Assembly (NCBI GenBank): GCA_902797025.1
Contig: CADBRN010000048.1
Span: 1 to 32,849, forward strand
Reading direction: 5' to 3'
DNA from: an uncultured Lachnospiraceae bacterium
GTDB lineage: Bacteria; Bacillota; Clostridia; Lachnospirales; Lachnospiraceae
Length of the DNA stretch: 32,849 nucleotides
The position numbers were made by a program, and so were the translations under genes. The notes under the pieces are model-generated. The model ran no database searches and was not told the origin of the DNA. It was given only the letters and a program-made list of their open reading frames with translations. Positions within the stretch are counted from its first letter, which is position 1; each line of letters starts with the position of its first letter. Shown piece after piece: positions 23,477 to 31,544 of this stretch.

Positions 23477-25429
23477 GTGACAGAGAAAAGAAATAGAAGA
23501 AAGAGGATCCGGATCATTGGGGCGGCTGTTCTGGCGGCATTCGTATCCGGTGCGATTCCGGTATCTGCCGCTTCCGATTTCGCGGCGGCATCCGGGGTTC
23601 CGGTTTCTGAGGCAGTGACGGCGGCCGGGACGGATGCGGCGTCGTATCATGACTCGGATCCGTATGACTATATCACAGACCGGTTTGATGTGTCGGCCAG
23701 GGCGGATTCGTCCCACAGGATTCATTATACCGAGGTGATCGATGTCAACTTCGTTTCCGGACATCACGGAATCACCCGATATATACCGGAAAATCATGAT
23801 ATTTATAAGGTGCGGAACCTCACCTGCGAGGGGGAACCCTACCGTGTATCACACGATGGCGGAAATCTCGTGATCCGGGTCGGCGATGAGGACCGTATCC
23901 TGACCGGGAAAAAAGAGTATGTGATCCGTTATGATCTCGTCTACCGGAAGGACACCCGAACAGATAGGGATACGCTCAGCATTGATCTGCTCCCGACGGG
24001 CTGGGGGACGTCGATCCGTGAAGCCACTGCGGCGCTGACGATGCCGAAGGACGTCGATCCTGATTCCTACCGGATCTATCTCGGACTGTATGGGAAAACG
24101 GACCCTGCGGGAAACGACGATTTTACCATCAGCAGTGACGGGAAGACCGTCTCTTTTGCGAAGTCGGATCTGGAGAAGGGAGCCGGCATGACTGTAGATG
24201 CCGCACTTCCGGAAGGATACTGGGAGGACGCGCCGACGTGGCTGAAGTACAGTCAGATCCTGCGTTTCGCGGCGGTGCTGATGGCAGCGGTCAGCGTGAT
24301 TCTGTATTTCATTTTCGGCCGGGATCCGGAGGTTGTCCGGACGGTTGAATTTTATCCGCCGGATCAGATGACTCCTGCGGAAGTCGGATATGTGATCGAC
24401 GGATCGGTTGACGACGGCGATATGGGATCGATGATTCTGTATTTTGCGTCGAAGGGATATCTGAAGATCCGGGAATATAAAAAGAAAAAGTACGAATTGA
24501 TCCGGCTTCGGCCGGTGGAAAGCAGTGAGAAACCATTTGCGGCGGCTCTGTTTCGCGGACTGTTTAAGGGAGTGCCGGCAGATAAAAACGGAGAGAACGC
24601 GGTGCGGATGGACAGGCTGCCCGAGGATCTGTATACGGCGGTGAGCGGTGCAAAATCGTCTCTGAATGATTATTTTGCGGAGCATAAGGTTTTCCGGACT
24701 GCCTCGAGCGTGCTGCGGTATATCTGTCTTCTGTTTGCGGGGATCCTTTATGGGGGAACGGTGTTCGCAAACGCGCGGAATTCATCGGGCGCGGTACTCG
24801 GCGTACTCGCCGCGGAAGTTTTCCTTCTTATCGGATTTGCATTTGTCTGTGACGGATACGACCGGAGAAGATCGTCCGGAAGGGGAAAAACGGCGGGCCG
24901 TTTTATCGCAGGAGGAGTGCTTCTGATTCTTTCGGCAGCCGTCATCCTTCTGATGATCGGAAAGCTGTCGGCAGGGTTTCTCATCGTCACGGCCGTGATT
25001 TTGATCTGCGGAATTTTCATGCCCGCCAGAACAAAGGAAGGGGCCGCGCTGTACGGGAAGGTTCTTGGATTCCGGGATTTCATCCGGGACGCGGAATACG
25101 AGAAGATGAAGGAATTGTCGGATCAGGATCCGGAATACTTTTATACAATCATGCCCTATGCGTACGTGCTGGGGATGTCGACACAGTTCGCGGAGAAATT
25201 TGCGGAGATGCATCTGAAAAATCCGGACTGGTACGAATCGGATTTCCGGGGCGGTTTCTTCTTTTCGCCGATCTGGTACGGGAGCATGATGAATTCGATG
25301 AGCCATTCGTTTGTAAGTGCGGCCGCGAGACCGATTGATTCCGGAGGGGGATCCTTCGACAGCGGTTCTTTCAGCGGGGGCGGTTTCTCCGGAGGCGGCG
25401 GAGGGGGCGGCGGAGGCGGCGCCTGGTGA
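23477..25429 (+). CDS. DUF2207-domain membrane protein, LemA partner
   Basis: A 650-residue exported membrane protein. A basic N-terminus (EKRNRRKRIR) and hydrophobic segment form a signal peptide ending near PVSAAS. The extracytoplasmic DUF2207 domain follows (about 60-255: DRFDVSARADSSHRIHYTE, GHHGITRYIP). After it come a transmembrane helix (about 268-285), a cytoplasmic winged-helix-like segment (PPDQMTPAEVGYVIDG...MGSMILYFASKGYLKI), and a group of three to four transmembrane helices (about 410-515). The C-terminus is extremely Gly-rich (SGGGFSGGGGGGGGGGAW), a hallmark of this family. The start is GTG with AGGAGG (23465-23470) six bases upstream. It is paired with lemA, as in many Firmicutes. 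Confidence 0.9.
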   Translation: MTEKRNRRKRIRIIGAAVLAAFVSGAIPVSAASDFAAASGVPVSEAVTAAGTDAASYHDSDPYDYITDRFDVSARADSSHRIHYTEVIDVNFVSGHHGITRYIPENHDIYKVRNLTCEGEPYRVSHDGGNLVIRVGDEDRILTGKKEYVIRYDLVYRKDTRTDRDTLSIDLLPTGWGTSIREATAALTMPKDVDPDSYRIYLGLYGKTDPAGNDDFTISSDGKTVSFAKSDLEKGAGMTVDAALPEGYWEDAPTWLKYSQILRFAAVLMAAVSVILYFIFGRDPEVVRTVEFYPPDQMTPAEVGYVIDGSVDDGDMGSMILYFASKGYLKIREYKKKKYELIRLRPVESSEKPFAAALFRGLFKGVPADKNGENAVRMDRLPEDLYTAVSGAKSSLNDYFAEHKVFRTASSVLRYICLLFAGILYGGTVFANARNSSGAVLGVLAAEVFLLIGFAFVCDGYDRRRSSGRGKTAGRFIAGGVLLILSAAVILLMIGKLSAGFLIVTAVILICGIFMPARTKEGAALYGKVLGFRDFIRDAEYEKMKELSDQDPEYFYTIMPYAYVLGMSTQFAEKFAEMHLKNPDWYESDFRGGFFFSPIWYGSMMNSMSHSFVSAAARPIDSGGGSFDSGSFSGGGFSGGGGGGGGGGAW

Positions 25430-25457
25430 TGTCCTCTGTTTTTATACGATACAGATC

Positions 25458-25498
25458 GCGGGGCTGTACGGCATATTGCCGTACAGCCCCGCAGTTTT
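25458..25498. terminator. Bidirectional terminator between the DUF2207 and feoAB genes
   Basis: A perfect 16-bp stem (arms start GCGGGGCTGTACGGCA) with a 3-nt loop, followed on the plus strand by AGTTTTC. It sits between two convergent genes. The T-run is short on both sides, but the stem is very stable. Confidence 0.85.
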
Positions 25499-25535
25499 CA
25501 TCGCGCAGCGTTGAAGGAGTTCTGCCGAACCGGAT

Positions 25536-27896
25536 TTACAGGACGGCCAGGACGATCAGCCGGGTGAGAAAAGCACAAATCCATGCGATGACGCACTGAT
25601 TGATTATGACGCCGAGGGCCCATCTGCGGCCGAGCTCGCGCCGGATCGACGCGATCGCCGCGACGCACGGGGTGTAGAGAAGGCAGAATACCAGAAGCGG
25701 AAGCACGCTCGAAAGGGGCAGCGCCGCCTGTACCTTCGCCATACCGCCGAACAGGACATTCAGCGTGGAGACGACGCTTTCCTTCGCCATGAATCCGGTG
25801 ATCAGGGCCGTGGAGATACGCCAGTCGCCGAAACCGAGCGGGGCGAATATCGGCGCGATACATCCCGCGATGAGGGCGAGAATGCTCGTTCTGGAGTCGG
25901 TGACCATCTGCATGCGGATGTCAAATGTCTGAAGGAACCAGACCACCAGTGTCGCGATGAAGATGATCGTGAACGCCCGGTGCAGGAAATCCGCCGCTTT
26001 TTCCCAGAGCAGCAGCGCGACGTTTTTCGGACTCGGCATCCGGTAGTTCGGCAGTTCCATGACAAAGGGAACGGCTTCGCCTTTGAAGAGGGTATTCTTC
26101 GACAGAAGCGCCGCGAGAATCCCCACCGCGATACCGAGAAAGTACAGAGCGACCATCACGGCCGCGCCGTGTCCCGGGAAGAAGGCCGCGCAGAAAAACG
26201 AGTAGATCGGCAGTTTCGCCGAGCAGCTGATGAACGGTGTCATCAGGATCGTCATTTTCCGGTCGCGATCCGATGGAAGCGTGCGGCTTGACATGACCGC
26301 AGGGACGCTGCATCCGAATCCGATCAGCATCGGAACGATGCTCCGGCCGGAGAGACCGATTTTCCGGAGCTGCTTATCCATGACGAAGGCGATTCGCGCC
26401 ATGTAGCCGGTATCTTCCAGAAGAGACAGGAAGAAAAAGAGCGTGACGACGATCGGCAGGAAACTCAGGACGGTTCCGACTCCCGTGAAGATTCCGTCGA
26501 TCACCAGCGAGTGGACCGCCGCGTTGACGTGCCAGCCTGTGAAGGCGTGATCGACCGCCGTCTGAAGAGAACCGATCGCGTAGGCGAGCAGGTTCTGGAG
26601 TGCTGCGCCGATCACATTGAATGTCAGGTAGAATACCAGCGCCATGATCCCGATGAATGCGGGAATCGCGGTATATTTCCCGGTCAGGATCCGGTCGATG
26701 GCAGTGCTTCTCGCATGCTCTTTGCTCTCTCCGGGCTTCACAACCGTACGTTTTACCAGCTTTTCGATAAACGAGAAGCGCATATCCGCGATGGCTGCGG
26801 CGCGGTCAAGACCCCGTTCCTCCTCCATCTGGACGATGATATGTTCGATCATTTCTTTCTCGTTCTGCGAGAGGTGGAGTGCTTTCTCCACGTTTTTGTC
26901 GCCCTCGACGAGCTTGGTCGCCGCGAAACGAATCGGGATTCCGGCTGCGCGGACGTGATCCTCGATCAGATGCATGATGCCGTGAAGGCAGCGGTGCACC
27001 GCGCCGCCGTGATCATTTTCGTCACAGAAATCGAGACGTCCGGGCCGTTCCTGATAATGTGCCACATGGACCGCGTGCCGGATCAGTTCGTCGATTCCTT
27101 CGTTTTTTGCGGCGGAGATGGGGACGATCGGAACGCCCAGGATATCCTCCATCATATTGACACGGATTGATCCGCCGTTTCCGGTCAGCTCGTCCATCAT
27201 ATTGACCGCGATCACCATCGGGCAGTCCAGTTCCATCAGCTGCATGGTCAGGTAGAGATTCCGCTCGATATTCGTCGCGTCGACGATGTTGATGATTCCC
27301 TTCGGTTTCTCGTTGATGATGAACTGCCGTGTGACGATCTCCTCCGCACTGTAGGGAGACATGGAGTAGATGCCGGGAAGATCTGTGATCTCAGTCTTCG
27401 GATAGCCGCGGATCACGCCGGTTTTGCGGTCCACCGTGACGCCGGGGAAGTTGCCGACGTGCTGATTCGAGCCGGTGAGCTGATTGAACAGCGTCGTTTT
27501 GCCGCTGTTCTGGTTGCCGGCCAGAGCGAAGGTCAGCATGGTGTCCTCCGGAAGAGGATGTTCGCCGGCTTTTGTGTGATAGCGGCCGCCCTCGCCGAGT
27601 CCGGGGTGTTCATACTGGTTTTCGTGATAGTTCACAGATGCTTCAGGAGCATCCGGTTCCCCGGAACGAGCGGCGGCGGGGCTGCCTTCGATCTGCTTTG
27701 CGTCGTCGACGCGCAGCGTCAGCTCGTAGCCGTGCAGCTGAAATTCCATCGGATCCCCCATGGGGGCAAATTTGATCAGTTTAATCTGCGCACCGGGGAT
27801 GACGCCCATATCAAGAAAGTGCTGTCGGAGAGCGCCTGAGCCTCCGACACTGCATATGACCGCCGATTCTCCGGGTTTTAGTTCACTTAGATTCAT
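25536..27896 (-). CDS. feoB: FeoA-FeoB fusion, ferrous iron transporter
   Basis: A 786-residue fusion. Residues 1-72 are a FeoA SH3-like domain (LSELKPGESAVICSVGG, RQHFLDMGVIPGAQI, MEFQLHGYELTLRVDDAKQI). A charged linker (about 73-115) leads to the FeoB G-protein domain with G1 GNQNSGKTT (127-135), switch NFPGVTVD, G3 DLPG, G4 NMMD (in place of NKxD) and G5 ISAAKNEGI. A helical GDI-like spacer precedes the membrane part, which holds two Gate regions (GCSVPAVMSSRTLPSDRDRKMTI and YTPCVAAIASIRRELG) and the FeoB core. It imports Fe2+ across the membrane using nucleotide hydrolysis. There is no separate feoA or feoC here. The start codon has only GGAA close by; a strong AAAGGAG lies 45 bases upstream, before a hairpin. 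It is divergent from htpG. Confidence 0.96.
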   Translation of the reverse strand: MNLSELKPGESAVICSVGGSGALRQHFLDMGVIPGAQIKLIKFAPMGDPMEFQLHGYELTLRVDDAKQIEGSPAAARSGEPDAPEASVNYHENQYEHPGLGEGGRYHTKAGEHPLPEDTMLTFALAGNQNSGKTTLFNQLTGSNQHVGNFPGVTVDRKTGVIRGYPKTEITDLPGIYSMSPYSAEEIVTRQFIINEKPKGIINIVDATNIERNLYLTMQLMELDCPMVIAVNMMDELTGNGGSIRVNMMEDILGVPIVPISAAKNEGIDELIRHAVHVAHYQERPGRLDFCDENDHGGAVHRCLHGIMHLIEDHVRAAGIPIRFAATKLVEGDKNVEKALHLSQNEKEMIEHIIVQMEEERGLDRAAAIADMRFSFIEKLVKRTVVKPGESKEHARSTAIDRILTGKYTAIPAFIGIMALVFYLTFNVIGAALQNLLAYAIGSLQTAVDHAFTGWHVNAAVHSLVIDGIFTGVGTVLSFLPIVVTLFFFLSLLEDTGYMARIAFVMDKQLRKIGLSGRSIVPMLIGFGCSVPAVMSSRTLPSDRDRKMTILMTPFISCSAKLPIYSFFCAAFFPGHGAAVMVALYFLGIAVGILAALLSKNTLFKGEAVPFVMELPNYRMPSPKNVALLLWEKAADFLHRAFTIIFIATLVVWFLQTFDIRMQMVTDSRTSILALIAGCIAPIFAPLGFGDWRISTALITGFMAKESVVSTLNVLFGGMAKVQAALPLSSVLPLLVFCLLYTPCVAAIASIRRELGRRWALGVIINQCVIAWICAFLTRLIVLAVL

Positions 27897-28033
27897 TCTG
27901 TTCCGGCTGCTCAGCCTGCACTCTGCAGGATGTGAGCCGTTCTCCTTTCTGCTTGTTGTTGGCTCAACGAATTTCTTCTGTTATTCAGGCTACATGACCC
28001 GGACGTGTTTTTCAATGGGTTTGAGCTGAAAAT

Positions 28034-28046
28034 CGATAAATTATCG
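28034..28046. promoter_or_regulatory. Palindrome CGATAA-A-TTATCG, possible operator
   Basis: A perfect 6-1-6 inverted repeat in the feoAB/htpG divergent region, about 138 bases upstream of feoAB. GATAA and TTATC half-sites are reminiscent of Fur boxes (GATAAT-type), but the spacing is too short for the 7-1-7 model. It is a candidate iron-responsive operator only. Confidence 0.35.
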
Positions 28047-28072
28047 GAAAAATCGGAATAAAACAGAGCTTG

Positions 28073-28099
28073 CTAGCACTCGACATAAATGAGTGCTGA
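28073..28099. promoter_or_regulatory. CIRCE element (HrcA operator) of htpG
   Basis: CTAGCACTC-N9-GAGTGCTGA matches the CIRCE consensus TTAGCACTC-N9-GAGTGCTAA in 16 of 18 positions, with the N9 spacer exact. It lies 7 bases upstream of the -35 of the htpG promoter, whereas CIRCE is usually at or downstream of the transcription start. This indicates HrcA control of htpG. Confidence 0.93.
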
Positions 28100-28106
28100 T
28101 TTTTTC

Positions 28107-28135
28107 TTGACTTTCGGTCACTCCTGCATTACGAT
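28107..28135 (+). promoter_or_regulatory. Promoter of htpG
   Basis: TTGACT (28107-28112), 17 bp, TACGAT (28130-28135). The predicted transcript starts near 28142, giving a leader of about 40 bases to the start codon at 28181. Confidence 0.8.
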
Positions 28136-28180
28136 AATTATTAATGAAAAAATGAGAAATGGATTGAAGGAGTGATGATT

Positions 28181-30277
28181 ATGGATATGGAACGCGGAAA
28201 TCTTTCAATTAACAGTGAAAATATTTTCCCGATTATCAAGAAGTGGATGTACTCGGATCAGGACATCTTTATCCGTGAGATGGTTTCAAATGCGACGGAT
28301 GCGATCACGAAGAGAAGGAAGCTCGACGCGGTCGGCGAGGCGCAGCTTCCGGACGGATACAAGCCGGAAATTCATGTCGTGACGGATGATAAGGAAAAAA
28401 CGCTGACCTTTATCGATAACGGCATCGGCATGACGGCGGAGGAAGTGAAGAAGGATATTACCGAGATCGCCTTCTCCGGCGCGACGGAATTTCTCGAAAA
28501 ATATAAAGACAAAGCGGATCAGGATCAGATCATCGGTCATTTCGGTCTCGGTTTTTATTCCGCTTTCATGGTAGCGGATCAGGTCGATATCGACACGCTG
28601 TCGTTCCGTGAGGGGGCGGCGCCGGTTCACTGGGAATGCGACGGCAGTACGGATTACGCGATCGGGGACGGGACCCGCGCGGAGGTCGGGACGACGGTGA
28701 CGCTTCATCTGAACGAAGATGCCCTTTCGTACGCGAATGAGTATAAGGTTCGCGAGATCCTGGAGAAGTACTGCTCATTTATGCCGGTACCGATTTATCT
28801 GGAGAAGGCAAATGCGGAGCCGGAGTATGAGACGATCGATGAATCGGATCTCCGGGAGGATGATGAGATCATCGAGCATATTACGGTACCGGCGAAAACC
28901 GAAGAGCGCGAGGACGAAAACGGAAACAAGGAAGTAGTCGAGACGGAGCCGGAGAAAAAACAGGTCAAAATCAAAAAACGTCCGGTGCCGGTCAATGATA
29001 CAAATCCGCTCTGGGCGAAACAGCCTTCCGAATGTACGGATGAGGAGTACAAAGAGTTTTACCGTCACGTATTTCTCGATTATAAGGAGCCGCTGTTCTG
29101 GATTCATCTGAATATGGATTATCCGTTCAATCTGAAGGGAATCCTCTATTTTCCGCGGATCAACACGGAGTACGACCGGATCGAGGGGTCGATCAAGCTG
29201 TACAATAACCAGGTTTTTGTCGCGGATAATATCAAAGAGGTGATTCCGGAATATCTGATGCTGCTCAAAGGTGTCATCGACTGCCCGGATTTCCCGCTGA
29301 ACGTGTCGAGAAGCGCACTTCAGAACGATGGTTTTGTAAAGAAGATTTCGGATTACATCGCGAAGAAGGTCGCGGACAAGCTCTCCGGCATGTGCAAGAC
29401 AGACCGTGAGAATTATGAAAAATACTGGGACGATCTCGCGCCCTTTATCAAATACGGATGCATCCGCGATGAGAAATTCAACAAGCGCATGAAGGATTTC
29501 GTCCTGTTCAAAAACCTCGATGACAAATATCTGACGCTGGAGGACTGCATCAAAGAAAACAAGAAGGAAGATGAGTCCGAAGCGGAAGAGGCTGAGAAGA
29601 CTGCAGAGGAAAAGGCCGGAGAAGGAGAAGACAAGAACGGCGATCCGGATAAGGATGCCGCAGACGGGGACAAGGAGCCGGAGAAGACGACGATCTATTA
29701 TGTCACGGATCCGGTTATGCAGAGTCAGTACATCAATATGTTCCGTTCTCAGGGCAAGGATGCGGTGATCCTGAATCATGTGATCGATAATAATTACATC
29801 ACCTTCGTGGAGCGCGACAATGAGAAGGTGCGTTTCCAGAGAATCGACGCCGAAGTCGGCGAAGATATGAAGGAAGAGGGGAAGACCTTTGAGGACGAGT
29901 CGAAGGAACTGCAGGATGTCTTCCGAAAGGCGCTGGACAATGATCAGCTGAATGTGAAAGTCGAACAGCTCCGGGACGAGGAAGTCTCCGCTGTGGTCAC
30001 ACTTTCCGAGCAGGGACGCCGTATGGCGGAAATGATGAAGATGTACGGTATGAAACCGGAAGAACTGAACGGAATGCAGGAGATCACGCTGGTGCTGAAC
30101 GCGAAGCATCCGGTGGTGAAATATGTATACGACAACCGCGGGGACGCGGACAAGGTAAAGCCCTTCTGCGAGCAGCTTTTTGATCTCGCGATGATCGCGA
30201 ACGGACCGCTGATGCCGGAGCAGATGACCGACTTCGTGAAACGTACGAATGAGATGATGGTAAAACTTGCCAGATAA
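28181..30277 (+). CDS. htpG: Molecular chaperone HtpG (Hsp90)
   Basis: A 698-residue cytoplasmic Hsp90. The N-terminal GHKL ATPase domain shows SNATDAITKRR (Asn/Asp of the nucleotide pocket), FIDNGIGMTAEEV and the lid glycines QIIGHFGLGFYSAF. The middle domain contains YFPRINTE-type sequence, NVSRSALQND and the catalytic-loop Arg. The C-terminal dimerisation domain ends near QMTDFVKRTNEMMVKLAR. It is about 70 residues longer than E. coli or B. subtilis HtpG. The excess lies in a charged N-M linker (about 236-273) and an acidic, Glu/Asp/Lys-rich insertion (about 458-502) in the middle domain. The start at 28181 has AAGGAG (28167-28172) eight bases away; GTG/ATG codons six to nine bases earlier are too close to that site. 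Confidence 0.97.
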   Translation: MDMERGNLSINSENIFPIIKKWMYSDQDIFIREMVSNATDAITKRRKLDAVGEAQLPDGYKPEIHVVTDDKEKTLTFIDNGIGMTAEEVKKDITEIAFSGATEFLEKYKDKADQDQIIGHFGLGFYSAFMVADQVDIDTLSFREGAAPVHWECDGSTDYAIGDGTRAEVGTTVTLHLNEDALSYANEYKVREILEKYCSFMPVPIYLEKANAEPEYETIDESDLREDDEIIEHITVPAKTEEREDENGNKEVVETEPEKKQVKIKKRPVPVNDTNPLWAKQPSECTDEEYKEFYRHVFLDYKEPLFWIHLNMDYPFNLKGILYFPRINTEYDRIEGSIKLYNNQVFVADNIKEVIPEYLMLLKGVIDCPDFPLNVSRSALQNDGFVKKISDYIAKKVADKLSGMCKTDRENYEKYWDDLAPFIKYGCIRDEKFNKRMKDFVLFKNLDDKYLTLEDCIKENKKEDESEAEEAEKTAEEKAGEGEDKNGDPDKDAADGDKEPEKTTIYYVTDPVMQSQYINMFRSQGKDAVILNHVIDNNYITFVERDNEKVRFQRIDAEVGEDMKEEGKTFEDESKELQDVFRKALDNDQLNVKVEQLRDEEVSAVVTLSEQGRRMAEMMKMYGMKPEELNGMQEITLVLNAKHPVVKYVYDNRGDADKVKPFCEQLFDLAMIANGPLMPEQMTDFVKRTNEMMVKLAR

Positions 30278-30338
30278 GAGAACGAAAACTTCCGATCCTT
30301 GCAATTAGCGCCTGCCCTTCGCGCTGTGATTGATTTGT

Positions 30339-30385
30339 TTCGCTTACAGCAGCCACAGCGGCCGTCTGTGGCTGCTGTAAGCGAA
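30339..30385. repeat. Perfect 20-bp inverted repeat, no U-tract
   Basis: Arms of 20 bases (left arm 30339-30358 starts TTCGCTTACAG; right arm 30366-30385 ends CTGTAAGCGAA) pair without mismatch around a 7-base loop CGGCCGT. It lies between the convergent htpG and DUF5721-like genes. Neither strand has a T-run after it, so it is not a textbook terminator although it may still stop transcription or protect 3' ends. Confidence 0.85.
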
Positions 30386-30402
30386 CTGCCGGTTCACCGT
30401 CT

Positions 30403-30903
30403 TCAGTCGATCCCGAGATGCCGGGCAAAGGAGACGACCGCGTCGTCCCAGGCGCGCTCGAGCGTCCGTTCCTTCGTGAATGCGGTGATGGAGCATCCGC
30501 TTGTAAGAAGGAGTGATCCGTCCCGGAAGATGCAGTTGAGTGAGAGACTTTTCACATCTTTTTCGCTGAGATTTGAACCGCTGTCCCGGATGAGGGCATC
30601 GGTCTGTTCCCGCGGAAGAAGAAACACGATGCGAAAGGAGAGGGGCGGGCGTGTTCCGCGGATCAGCGCGTAAACATTGCCGCGCAGCAATTTCCAGCGG
30701 ATGAGCGATCCGGAAGACGCTTCTCCGTATTCCGGCCCGGCGTCCTCCGCGCCGCCGAAAAACTCCGGGTGGAGGGTTCCGTCAATCGTAAATTCCGCGA
30801 ACGTTACCAGGTGAACCTCCGCGACACAGAAATCGTCGAATGCGTCGGTCAGAAGCAGCGCGTGCATAAATTTTCTGATCTGTTTCAGCTCAAGTGCTGT
30901 CAT
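30403..30903 (-). CDS. Uncharacterised protein, DUF5721-like
   Basis: A 166-residue soluble protein. It begins MTALELKQIRKFMHALLLTDAFDDFCVAEVHLVTFAEFTIDG..., which I associate from memory with DUF5721, a Lachnospiraceae family of unknown function; not verified. Notable features are an alternating hydrophobic beta-strand pattern (GNVYALIRGTRPPLSFRIVFLLP), a Gly/Glu-rich loop (FFGGAEDAGPEYGEASSG) and a C-terminal helix with a Trp (LERAWDDAVVSFARHLGID). No catalytic motif, signal peptide or membrane segment is seen. GGGAGG lies 13 bases before the ATG, a long spacing. It is alone on its strand here. Confidence 0.82.
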   Translation of the reverse strand: MTALELKQIRKFMHALLLTDAFDDFCVAEVHLVTFAEFTIDGTLHPEFFGGAEDAGPEYGEASSGSLIRWKLLRGNVYALIRGTRPPLSFRIVFLLPREQTDALIRDSGSNLSEKDVKSLSLNCIFRDGSLLLTSGCSITAFTKERTLERAWDDAVVSFARHLGID

Positions 30904-31003
30904 TTCGTTTATTGAACCTCCCTGAAATCAGTGCGGATCCGGCGGGATCTATCCGCCGGCGGTTCCAATCACAGGATTATCACAGTTGAATCATAAAAAA
31001 ACA

Positions 31004-31032
31004 TGGAAATTTCAAGCGTGTTTTATTATAAT
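31004..31032 (+). promoter_or_regulatory. Promoter of the small Ser-rich membrane protein
   Basis: TGGAAA (31004-31009), 17 bp, perfect TATAAT (31027-31032), about 68 bases upstream of the start codon. The 196 bases between the two divergent genes hold no other feature I can support. Confidence 0.7.
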
Positions 31033-31099
31033 GTCTTGTAGCGCTTCTTTGCAAGCCGGGCTTGCGGCGCAATAAAATCAATCACAGGGGAGCTTTACA

Positions 31100-31459
31100 A
31101 TGAGCCAGAAAAAAGTTGACGAATATAAGGAACAGAAGAAAAACCGCCAGAAAATCATGCGGAAGGAAAAGATTGTACGCCGACTTGAGATTCTCGCGAT
31201 TGTCGTTGTGCTCGGCGGCCTGATCGCATGGTTTTCAACCGCAGTCTACAGACAGACGAAGGCGGAGGCAGAGGCGAATCAGAGTTCGTCTACGATCGAT
31301 ATGAACCTCACAGATATTCAGAATTATCTCAGCGATCTGAGTTCCGACACGTCGAATTCCGGCGGTGAGGATACTTCCTCCTCAGCGGAGAGTACATCCG
31401 CTTCTTCCGACAGCGCCGTCGTGACGGAGAGCACAGCGTCCTCATCCCAGGCGGAATAA
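31100..31459 (+). CDS. Single-pass membrane protein with Ser/Thr-rich extracellular tail
   Basis: A 119-residue protein. A very basic N-terminus (KKVDEYKEQKKNRQKIMRKEKIVRR, the first 28 residues) is followed by one transmembrane helix (about 29-50: LEILAIVVVLGGLIAWFSTAV). The rest is a tail of about 70 residues with no fold-like pattern, rich in Ser, Thr, Glu and Asp (SSSAESTSASSDS). The positive-inside rule puts the N-terminus in the cytoplasm and the tail outside, where it could be modified or span the wall. GGGGAG gives a good start. It has its own promoter and terminator. I know similar unnamed proteins in Lachnospiraceae; no function is assigned. Confidence 0.82.
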   Translation: MSQKKVDEYKEQKKNRQKIMRKEKIVRRLEILAIVVVLGGLIAWFSTAVYRQTKAEAEANQSSSTIDMNLTDIQNYLSDLSSDTSNSGGEDTSSSAESTSASSDSAVVTESTASSSQAE

Positions 31460-31473
31460 TCATTGATACAACA

Positions 31474-31527
31474 GAAAAACCGACCGGTTCGGGATCCGTC
31501 AAAGATCTCCTGCCGGCCGGTTTTTTG
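31474..31527. terminator. Terminator between the Ser-rich protein and cold-shock gene
   Basis: Arms AAAACCG-A-CCGG and CCGG-C-CGGTTTT followed by TTTTTT on the plus strand, with AAAAA on the other side, so it can act in both directions. The loop is long (about 25 nt). Confidence 0.85.
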
Positions 31528-31544
31528 TATTCGATCATAAAGGA

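Noticed and set aside
28034-28046. Standard Fur box before feoAB
   Set aside because: The palindrome lacks the GATAAT-N-ATTATC spacing of a 7-1-7 Fur box, so I list it only as an unassigned operator candidate.
28775-30304. Minus-strand open frame of 509 codons opposite htpG
   Set aside because: Antisense shadow of a strongly conserved htpG; no ribosome binding site or recognisable domain.
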